From: Comamonadaceae bacterium
GTDB lineage: Bacteria > Pseudomonadota > Gammaproteobacteria > Burkholderiales > Burkholderiaceae_C
Direction: 5' to 3'
Assembly: GCA_947374485.1 (NCBI GenBank)
Contig: CANCCF010000041.1
Coordinates: 1-27,151, forward strand
DNA: 27,151 nucleotides
Positions 20,846 to 27,151 of this stretch are shown here, one piece after another. Position 1 is the first letter of the stretch; each line of letters starts with the position of its first letter. The translations under genes were made by a program, and so were the position numbers. The notes below the pieces were generated by a model. That model made no database searches. It had not been told where the DNA came from and saw only the letters and a program-made list of their open reading frames with translations.

Positions 20846-21700
20846 CTATTGCACCAGCGGCGAATCGGCCGCATCCAGCGCAATGCCCTCCACCAGCGCC
20901 TGCCCCACCAGCAGGCTCATGTACTGGTGCAAGGCTTTGGCACGCGACTGCATGCCCAACTGCGCCGCCACGCGCTCCTGCACCGCCTCAAAGCCGGGCG
21001 TCTGGCCCTCGCGGCGCTCCAGCACGTCGAAGATGTGAAAGCCAAAGCGGCTGTGGATCAGGCGCGGCTGCACACCCAGGCCCACACCCGCCTCGGTCTG
21101 GAAGAACATCTCTTTGGCCAACTCGGGCGCGCAATCCTCCGGCCCCACCCAGCCCAGGTCACCGCCTTGGGTGCTGGTGGGGCAATTGGACAGCTCACCG
21201 GCCAGCTTGCCAAACAGGTCCACCGGCACGTTCTTGCCCAGGAGACTGATCAGCGCCTTTTCGGCATGTACGGTCAAGGCCTGCACGTTGACGCCCTGGG
21301 TCACGGCAAACAGGATGTGGCGCAGGTGCACGGCCTGGCCCACGGTGTATTGCGCCTTGCGGGCGTCATAAAAGCGCTGGCACTCTTCTGCCGTCGGTTT
21401 GGGCACCTGCACGGCACCGTCCACCATGGTCTCAATAACTCGGCGCTCAGCCTCGTTCAGTTCGGGTGCGGCCAGCACGCCCTTGCGCGGCAGCAGACCG
21501 GCTTTCACCGCTTCCTGGCGCAGCAGCTCGGTGTAGGCGAGTTCACGCAGGCTCTCTTCGTCAGGGCGCTGGTCGGGGGCATGCAGGGCGATGCCGTTGA
21601 CCATGGCCATCTGTTGGGGTGCGGTGTCGGCTTTGGACGCGCAACCGCAAGTGCCGCCGCCGCCACAACCGTGGCTGCTGGATTGGGATGTGTTGTTCAT
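20846..21700 (-). CDS. Parvulin-type peptidyl-prolyl isomerase of the nar operon (NifM-like)
   Basis: A 284-residue protein. The parvulin domain covers about 110-235: HLRHILF opens it, CPTSTQGGDLGW is the central loop, and SRFGFHIFDVLER closes it. An N-terminal helical part (about 47-100) resembles the NifM/SurA-like chaperone region. Unusually, the first 22 residues contain HGCGGGGTCGCASK with three cysteines that could bind a metal, and there is no signal peptide, so it acts in the cytoplasm. In many betaproteobacteria a parvulin follows narI, and a role in folding or maturation of the nitrate reductase is generally assumed. The gap to narI is 257 bases and filled with inverted repeats, so cotranscription is likely but not certain. 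The start at 21700 has only a weak ribosome binding site. Confidence 0.85.
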   Translation of the reverse strand: MNNTSQSSSHGCGGGGTCGCASKADTAPQQMAMVNGIALHAPDQRPDEESLRELAYTELLRQEAVKAGLLPRKGVLAAPELNEAERRVIETMVDGAVQVPKPTAEECQRFYDARKAQYTVGQAVHLRHILFAVTQGVNVQALTVHAEKALISLLGKNVPVDLFGKLAGELSNCPTSTQGGDLGWVGPEDCAPELAKEMFFQTEAGVGLGVQPRLIHSRFGFHIFDVLERREGQTPGFEAVQERVAAQLGMQSRAKALHQYMSLLVGQALVEGIALDAADSPLVQ

Positions 21701-21794
21701 GGTCTTGTCTTTCTAGTTTCTGTTCACTACGAATGCGTTTGACTGCATGGGTTGGCCTGCTTTTGTGGTGGCCGCTGCCACTGGGGTACATGGT

Positions 21795-21923
21795 TCCGTT
21801 CGTGTCCCCCGCACGCCAACACTGCTTCTGGCTCAGGACGATGTGGCGCTCCGCTCCGGTAGGTAAAGGAGGAGCCCGAAGGGCGGGGGACACGGACGGA
21901 GCGGAGTGCCACGTCGGCCTGAG
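21795..21923. repeat. Interleaved inverted-repeat element between narI and the isomerase gene
   Basis: Segment A (21795-21812, TCCGTTCGTGTCCCCCGC) is inverted at A' (21883-21900) with one mismatch in 18. Segment B (21832-21858) is inverted at B' (21897-21923) with three mismatches in 27. The order is A-B-A'-B', so the two stems cannot form together as simple nested hairpins. Between B and A' is a small hairpin, GCCC-GAA-GGGC (21874-21884). The element fills most of the 257-base gap; I see no gene in it. It may be a dispersed intergenic repeat or a structured RNA within the nar transcript. Confidence 0.75.
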
Positions 21924-21957
21924 TCCCGCGTGCCTTCGGACTGCATGTCTTTGAAAC

Positions 21958-22683
21958 TCAGCGCGCCGTGCGACTCAAAGGCTCGCGCTCCACCAGCCCC
22001 AGCTTGCGGCTACGCACCAACTGGTAAGGGCGGATCACATAGGCCAGCGTGCCAAAGCCGCTCCACACATGCACCAACCGGGTGAAGGGGAAGATCAAAA
22101 AGATCGACATGCCCAAAAACATATGCAGCTTGAACACCGGGCTGGCTTCGGCCAACAACTCTGGCGCACCGGCACGGAAGGTGACGATGTGCTGCGCCCA
22201 GTCGGCAAGGCGGATCATCATGCTGCCGTCCAGGTGCTGGGCCGACAGCGGAATGGTCGCCAGGCCCAAAGCCAGTTGCAGCCACAAGAGCACCAGCAGC
22301 ACGATGTCACTGGTCTTGGAGTTGATGCGGATGCGCTCGTCGGCTAGGCGGCGGTGCAACAGGATGCTCACGCCGATGAAACCCAGCACACCAAAGGCGC
22401 CGCCCGAGACCATGGCCAGCAGCTGCTTGTTGCCTGCGCTGATGAAGGGCTCGTAGATGAAGTGGGGCGTGAGCATGCCCACGGTGTGGCCGCCCAGCAG
22501 GAACAGCACGCCCACGTGGAACAGATTGCTGCCCCAGCGCAACTGGCCGCGTCGCAGCATCTCTGAAGAATCGCTCTTCCAGGTGTACTGGTCGCGGTCA
22601 AAGCGCACCAGGCTTCCCGCCAGGAAGATGGTCAGGCAGATGTAGGGGTAGTAGCCGAACAGCAGGTTGTCGAGATAGGTCAT
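21958..22683 (-). CDS. narI: Respiratory nitrate reductase gamma subunit (cytochrome b)
   Basis: A 241-residue integral membrane protein with about five membrane segments. It carries two b hemes, oxidises quinol and passes electrons to NarH. The heme ligands are visible as His56 and His66 (LFHVGVLFLLGGHTVG) and His187 and His205 (FKLHMFLG...RLVHVWS), the same numbering as in E. coli NarI. The start overlaps the narJ stop by four bases (ATGA), so it is coupled to narJ. A basic C-terminal tail (about 220-241) faces the cytoplasm, where the NarGH complex docks. Confidence 0.96.
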   Translation of the reverse strand: MTYLDNLLFGYYPYICLTIFLAGSLVRFDRDQYTWKSDSSEMLRRGQLRWGSNLFHVGVLFLLGGHTVGMLTPHFIYEPFISAGNKQLLAMVSGGAFGVLGFIGVSILLHRRLADERIRINSKTSDIVLLVLLWLQLALGLATIPLSAQHLDGSMMIRLADWAQHIVTFRAGAPELLAEASPVFKLHMFLGMSIFLIFPFTRLVHVWSGFGTLAYVIRPYQLVRSRKLGLVEREPLSRTAR

Positions 22684-23408
22684 ATGCGTGCTCCTTGGGC
22701 GCGGTCCACTTTTGCAAAAGCAGACGCGGGTGTGGCGGCGATGGGCGCCGTGCTCTTGCGCACGATGTGGATCGGCTGCGCCTCGCCCGGCTTGGACTGG
22801 CCTTTGGTGCTGCAGCCATCAAAGGCCTCGGGCTCTTGCCAGACTTCGTCCATGGCCTCATCGGCCACGATGGCTACGGCCTGCACGCGCTGACCGGCCA
22901 GCTCCAGCACGGCTGCTACGACCGCCGCATACGGGCTGCCGCGTTGCAGCAGCGCGCTGAAGATGGCGCTCAGGATGTGGGCCATCTCGCCCAGGAACGC
23001 GGTGGCCAGTTGGGGCGGCTGGGTGGAGGCGAACTCCAGCACCACGCACAGGTGGTCGGGCAGCTCTTCGGGGGCCAGGAACAGACCGGCTTTTTCATAA
23101 GTCTGCACCAGGTCGACCATGGCAGGTCCCCGGTCGCGCGAGTCGCCGTGGATGTGCTCGAACATGTGCAGCGAGGTGGCGCGGCCGCGGTCGAAAGTTT
23201 CCACGTAGCGGGCTTCCACTTCCATGGGGTCCAGGCGGGTGAGCTCCACGGTCAGGGCGTGCAACTCGGTGCGGCGTGCCACGGGGATGGCGGCCTCGGC
23301 ATCGATGGCCTGCAGCAGCTCGCCCACATGGGCGCGCAATTCTGCGTCCGGGTAGCCCAGCAAGGCGGCCAGGGCACGCAGGGTGTAGCGGTTGATTTTT
23401 TCTTTCAT
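22680..23408 (-). CDS. narJ: Nitrate reductase molybdenum cofactor assembly chaperone
   Basis: A 242-residue cytoplasmic chaperone (TorD/NarJ fold) that binds apo-NarG and allows insertion of the molybdenum cofactor and the first iron-sulfur cluster; it is not part of the mature enzyme. Family stretches include YTLRALAALLGYPDAELRAHV, LDPMEVEARYVETFDRGRATSLHMFEHIHGDSRDRGPAMVDL (about 75-116) and the C-terminal GCSTKGQSKPGEAQPIHIVR. The start MKEKINRY (23408) has AAGGAG upstream; an in-frame extension reaches into narH and is not used. It lies 11 bases after narH and overlaps narI. Confidence 0.95.
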   Translation of the reverse strand: MKEKINRYTLRALAALLGYPDAELRAHVGELLQAIDAEAAIPVARRTELHALTVELTRLDPMEVEARYVETFDRGRATSLHMFEHIHGDSRDRGPAMVDLVQTYEKAGLFLAPEELPDHLCVVLEFASTQPPQLATAFLGEMAHILSAIFSALLQRGSPYAAVVAAVLELAGQRVQAVAIVADEAMDEVWQEPEAFDGCSTKGQSKPGEAQPIHIVRKSTAPIAATPASAFAKVDRAQGARI

Positions 23409-23419
23409 GTCGTTCTCCT

Positions 23420-24952
23420 TCAGACCATGGACTTGATGGGGATGGTGCGCGGCTTCGTGCCACCGAACAGGCTTACTTCGGATGCGCCATCGGAGCAGCC
23501 ATTGCCGAATGAAAAGCCGCAACCGCCGCGCATGTCAAAAGCGTTCTCGGCGTATTCGCGGTGGCTGGTGGGGATCACAAAGCGGTCCTCGTAGTTGGCA
23601 ATGGCCATGACCTGGTACATCTCTTCCACTTGCGCCACGGTCAGTCCCACCTGCTCCAGCACGGCCAGGTTTTGCTCCTGGTCCACGTGCTTGCTGCGCT
23701 GGTAGGCGCGCATGGAGAGCATGCGCTCCAGTGCGCGCACCACCGGTGCGGTGTCGCCCGCAGTGAGCAGGTTGGCCAGGTACTGCACGGGAATGCGCAT
23801 CTGGCTCAGGTCCGGGATCTCGCCGTTCACACCGATGTGGCCCGCGTTGGCGGCACTGGTGATGGGCGAGAGCGGCGGCACGTACCAGACCATGGGGAGC
23901 GTGCGGTACTCGGGGTGCAGGGGCAGGGCCACCTTCCAGTCCACGGCCATTTTGTAGACCGGGCTGTTGCGTGCGCCAATGAGCCAGGACTCGGGGATGC
24001 CGTCCTTGCGCGCTTGCTCGATCACCGCCGGGTCATTGGGGTTCAAGAAGATGTCGAGCTGCGCCTGATAAAGATCTTTTTCATCCTTCACGCTGGCTGC
24101 TTCGGCAATGCGGTCGGCGTCGTACAGCACCACACCGAGGTAGCGGATGCGGCCCACGCAGGTTTCGGAACACACGGTAGGTTGACCGGCTTCAATGCGC
24201 GGATAGCAAAAAATGCACTTCTCGGCCTTGCCGCTTTTCCAGTTGTAGTAAATCTTTTTGTAGGGGCAGCCCGACACGCACATGCGCCAGCCGCGGCACT
24301 TGTCCTGGTCGATGAGCACAATGCCGTCGTCTTCGCGCTTGTAGATCGAACCAGACGGGCACGATGCCACACAGGCCGGGTTCAGGCAGTGCTCGCACAG
24401 GCGCGGCAAATACATCATGAAGGTGTTTTCGAACTGGCCCACCATGTCTTTTTGCACCTGGTCGAAGTTGGCCAGATTGGCGTCATTGCTGCGCTTGCTG
24501 AATTCGCCGCCCAGGATCTCTTCCCAGTTCGGGCCCCATTCGATCTTCTCCATGCGCTTGCCGGTGATCAGGCTGCGCGGGCGTGCCGTCGGTGCGTGCT
24601 TGACCTCGGGGGCAGACTGCAGGTGGTCGTAGTCGAAGGTGAACGGCTCGTAGTAGTCGTCGATCTGCGGCATGTTGGGGTTGGAGAAGATGCGCATGAG
24701 CAGCTTCCACTTGCCGCCCTGGCGTGGCTCGATGGAGCCGTCGGCCTTGCGGATCCATCCTCCATTCCACTTGTCCTGGTTTTCCCATTCCTTGGGGTAG
24801 CCAATGCCGGGCTTGGTTTCTACGTTGTTGAACCAGGCGTATTCCATGCCGGGGCGGCTGGTCCAGACGTTTTTGCAGGTGACCGAACAGGTGTGGCAAC
24901 CAATGCACTTGTCCAGGTTCAGCACCATGGCGATTTGGGCGCGTATTTTCAT
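23420..24952 (-). CDS. narH: Respiratory nitrate reductase beta subunit
   Basis: A 510-residue electron-transfer subunit on the cytoplasmic side of the membrane, carrying three [4Fe-4S] and one [3Fe-4S] clusters between NarI hemes and NarG. Cluster motifs are visible: CIGCHTCSVTC with Cys16/19/22/26, CEHCLNPACVASCP, CRGWRMCVSGCP (tryptophan in place of one cysteine, the mark of the [3Fe-4S] cluster) and CIFCYP with CSETC. Length and order match NarH of E. coli. It starts with ATG at 24952 after CAGGAG, 15 bases behind narG, and is followed by narJ after 11 bases. Confidence 0.97.
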   Translation of the reverse strand: MKIRAQIAMVLNLDKCIGCHTCSVTCKNVWTSRPGMEYAWFNNVETKPGIGYPKEWENQDKWNGGWIRKADGSIEPRQGGKWKLLMRIFSNPNMPQIDDYYEPFTFDYDHLQSAPEVKHAPTARPRSLITGKRMEKIEWGPNWEEILGGEFSKRSNDANLANFDQVQKDMVGQFENTFMMYLPRLCEHCLNPACVASCPSGSIYKREDDGIVLIDQDKCRGWRMCVSGCPYKKIYYNWKSGKAEKCIFCYPRIEAGQPTVCSETCVGRIRYLGVVLYDADRIAEAASVKDEKDLYQAQLDIFLNPNDPAVIEQARKDGIPESWLIGARNSPVYKMAVDWKVALPLHPEYRTLPMVWYVPPLSPITSAANAGHIGVNGEIPDLSQMRIPVQYLANLLTAGDTAPVVRALERMLSMRAYQRSKHVDQEQNLAVLEQVGLTVAQVEEMYQVMAIANYEDRFVIPTSHREYAENAFDMRGGCGFSFGNGCSDGASEVSLFGGTKPRTIPIKSMV

Positions 24953-24967
24953 TTTGTAATCTCCTGT

Positions 24968-27151
24968 TCAAGCCTGGATGGTCGCTGCGGCTTCGTTGTC
25001 GAGCCAATCGATCTTACACATCTTGCGCACCACCACAAACTCATCGCGATTCGTGCCAATGGTTCCGTAGTAGTTGAAGCCGTAGCTGAACTGTGCGTAG
25101 CCGCCAATCATGTGGGTGGGCTTGGTCACGATGCGGGTCACCGAGTTGTGGATGCCGCCGCGTGTGCCGGTGATTTCTGCACCGGGCGTGTTGATGATTT
25201 TTTCCTGGGCGTGGTACATCATCACCATGCCCACCTTCACGCGCTGGCTCACCACCGCACGGGCCGCAATGGCGCCGTTGATGTTGAAGAGCTCGACCCA
25301 GTCGTTGTCCACAATGCCTGCGGCCTTCGCATCGTCTTCGCTCAGCCAGATCACCGGGCCACCGCGGTTGAGCGTGAGCATCATCAGGTTGTCGGTGTAC
25401 GTGCTGTGGATACCCCACTTCTGGTGCGGCGTGATGAAGTTCAGGGATATTTCCTTGTTGCCATTGGGCTTGCGGTCTTTGATGCCCGCCACCGCCTTCA
25501 GGTCCACGGGTGGCCTGTAGCTGGTCAACCCTTCGCCAAAGGCGATCATCCAGGGGTGGTCCAGGTAGAAGTGCTGACGTCCGGTGAGGGTGCGCCATGG
25601 GATCAGCTCATGCACATTGGTGTAACCGGCGTTGTAGCTCACGGTCTCGCTCTCGATACCGCTCCACGTGGGTGAAGAAATAATCTTGCGCGGCTGGGCC
25701 TGGATATCACGGAAGCGGATTTTTTCGTCCTCGCGGTGGATGGCCAGGTGCGAGTGGTCGCGCCCGGTGATTTTGCTGAGCGCCTCCCAGGCCTTCACCG
25801 CCACATGGCCGTTGGTCTCGGGGGCGAGTTGCAGCACCACTTCACAGGCGTCGATATCGCTTTCAATTTTCGCCATGCCCTTGGTGACGCCCTCGGCATG
25901 CACCTTGCCATTGAGCTCGGCGAGCTGCTTGACTTCCACCTTGGTGTCCCAGCCAATGCCCTTGCCGCCGTTGCCTGCTTTTTCCAGCAGCGGGCCCAGC
26001 GCGGTGAAGCGTTTGTAGAGGTTGGGGTAGTCGCGTTCCACCACGGCGATGCTGGGGCCGGTCTTGCCGGGAATGAGCTCGCACTCGCCACGCTTCCAGT
26101 CGGCCACGCCAAAGGGCTGGGCCAGTTCACTCGGGGTGTCGTGCATCAGGGGGGTGAGCACAATTTCCTTTTCCACACCCAGGTGGCCGACACAGACCTT
26201 GCTGTAGGCCTCGGCAAAACCCTTGTAGATTTCCCAGTCGCTCTTGGATTGCCAGGCCGGGTCCACCGCGGTGGAGAGCGGGTGGATGAAGGGGTGCATG
26301 TCGCTGGTGTTGAGGTCGTTCTTCTCGTACCAGGTGGCAGTGGGCAACACGATATCGGAGTACAGGCAGGTGGTGCTCATGCGGAAGTCCAGCGTCACCA
26401 GCAGGTCCAGCTTGCCTTCGGGCGCGTCCTTGTGCCAGACCACTTCCGTGGGCTTGGCGTCATCCACGCCTAAATCTTTTCCCTGCACGCCGTGGGTGGT
26501 GCCCAAGAGGTGCTTCATGAAATATTCATGGCCCTTGCCGGAGGAGCCCAGCAGGTTGGAGCGCCACACAAACATATTGCGCGGCCAGTTCTGTGGATGG
26601 TCCGGGTCTTCGCAGCTCATCTTCAGCGAGCCGTCCTTCAGGGACTTCACCACATAGTCCTTGGGGTCCATACCTGCGGCCATGGCGTCTTTCACGACCT
26701 GGAACGAGTTGGTCTGCAACTGCGGCGCGCTGGGCAACCAGCCCATGCGTTCGGCGCGCACGTTGTAGTCGATCAGGCTGCCGCCGTATTTACTCTTATC
26801 GGCCAGGGGGGACAGGATTTCTTCCACGCCCAGCTTTTCGTAGCGCCACTGGTCGGTGTGGGCATAGAAGAAGCTGGTGCTGTTCATCTGCCGGGGTGGG
26901 CGCACCCAGTCCAGGGCAAAGGCCAGCGCGGTCCAACCGGTTTGGGGCCGCAGTTTCTCTTGCCCCACATAGTGCGCCCAGCCGCCGCCGCTCTTGCCGA
27001 TGCAGCCGCACATCATCAGCATGTTGATGATGCCGCGGTAGTTCATGTCGCTGTGGTACCAGTGGTTCATGGCCGCGCCGATGATGACCATGGACTTGCC
27101 TTTGGTCTTGTCGGCGTTGTCGGCAAACTGGCGTGCCACGGCAATGATCTG
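24968..27151 (-). CDS. narG: Respiratory nitrate reductase alpha subunit, 5' part beyond window
   Basis: The frame is open to the right edge, giving the C-terminal 727 residues of a protein normally near 1240. NarG holds the bis-MGD molybdenum site and a [4Fe-4S] cluster and reduces nitrate to nitrite in the cytoplasm. The visible part starts within the molybdopterin oxidoreductase core (MVIIGAAMNHWYHSDMNYRG; GKSGGGWAHYVGQEKLRPQTGW; LRPQ-type loops). It includes DFRMSTTCLYSDIVLPTATWYEKNDLNTSDMHPF, strongly conserved in NarG, and ends with the dinucleotide-binding domain (GGIHNSVTRIVTKPTHMIGGYAQ and the C-terminal KIDWLD). The residues that bind the molybdenum and the iron-sulfur cluster lie in the missing N-terminal part. 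It is the first visible gene of narGHJI; the promoter and any narK lie outside. Confidence 0.97.
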   Translation of the reverse strand, partial: QIIAVARQFADNADKTKGKSMVIIGAAMNHWYHSDMNYRGIINMLMMCGCIGKSGGGWAHYVGQEKLRPQTGWTALAFALDWVRPPRQMNSTSFFYAHTDQWRYEKLGVEEILSPLADKSKYGGSLIDYNVRAERMGWLPSAPQLQTNSFQVVKDAMAAGMDPKDYVVKSLKDGSLKMSCEDPDHPQNWPRNMFVWRSNLLGSSGKGHEYFMKHLLGTTHGVQGKDLGVDDAKPTEVVWHKDAPEGKLDLLVTLDFRMSTTCLYSDIVLPTATWYEKNDLNTSDMHPFIHPLSTAVDPAWQSKSDWEIYKGFAEAYSKVCVGHLGVEKEIVLTPLMHDTPSELAQPFGVADWKRGECELIPGKTGPSIAVVERDYPNLYKRFTALGPLLEKAGNGGKGIGWDTKVEVKQLAELNGKVHAEGVTKGMAKIESDIDACEVVLQLAPETNGHVAVKAWEALSKITGRDHSHLAIHREDEKIRFRDIQAQPRKIISSPTWSGIESETVSYNAGYTNVHELIPWRTLTGRQHFYLDHPWMIAFGEGLTSYRPPVDLKAVAGIKDRKPNGNKEISLNFITPHQKWGIHSTYTDNLMMLTLNRGGPVIWLSEDDAKAAGIVDNDWVELFNINGAIAARAVVSQRVKVGMVMMYHAQEKIINTPGAEITGTRGGIHNSVTRIVTKPTHMIGGYAQFSYGFNYYGTIGTNRDEFVVVRKMCKIDWLDNEAAATIQA

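Noticed and set aside
23561..25675. A 704-residue plus-strand open reading frame opposite narH and narG
   Set aside because: His/Val/Ala-rich antisense shadow of two firmly identified genes.

Overview
The window looks like a chromosomal segment from a Betaproteobacterium of the Burkholderiales, most likely Comamonadaceae (Rhodoferax, Polaromonas or Acidovorax type). This is inferred from the high GC content, the gene families (phasin, imuA/imuB cassette, a narGHJI operon followed by a parvulin, a B12-dependent ribonucleotide reductase) and the feel of the protein sequences. It is not from a database search. No rRNA, tRNA, CRISPR array, insertion sequence or prophage gene was seen. No stretch over 300 bases lacks a gene; the longest gaps are 7827-8111 and 21701-21957, and both are described.

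Left part (1-8111). A truncated plus-strand gene encodes the C-terminal 556 residues of an acyl-CoA-synthetase-like/GNAT protein acetyltransferase. It is followed by a minus-strand block: a small exported protein, the SOS mutasome genes imuB and imuA (overlapping, behind a textbook LexA box at 4291-4310), two small exported proteins (one CigR/RcnB-like, one glycine-rich), and a large lipoprotein of unknown function with a terminator behind it and a nested palindrome in its leader.

Middle part (8112-16476). A Bcr/CflA-type MFS exporter is divergent from a long-chain acyl-CoA ligase. A two-subunit, Tat-exported molybdenum hydroxylase (IorAB type) lies downstream of a fructokinase-like PfkB kinase on the same strand. 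The kinase is divergent from a fructose-6-phosphate-aldolase/transaldolase-like gene that starts with TTG. A bidirectional terminator separates that gene from a phasin gene, whose promoter is flanked by two matching 15-bp palindromes resembling PhaR operators.

Right part (16477-27151), all on the minus strand. Read in the direction of transcription, it holds the 3' part of narG, then narH, narJ and narI (respiratory nitrate reductase), a gap with unusual interleaved inverted repeats, a parvulin-type peptidyl-prolyl isomerase, the adenosylcobalamin-dependent ribonucleotide reductase nrdJ, and a four-gene chain of antitoxin, PIN toxin, nitroreductase and unknown protein in which every junction overlaps by 1-4 bases. 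Nitrate respiration next to an oxygen-independent ribonucleotide reductase fits a facultatively anaerobic, polyhydroxyalkanoate-storing bacterium.

I see no clearly new defence or mobile system. The most interesting points are the toxin-antitoxin-led chain, the phasin operator pair, the ImuB protein with a shortened N-terminus and no dnaE2 beside it, the interleaved repeats after narI, and the uncharacterised lipoprotein.
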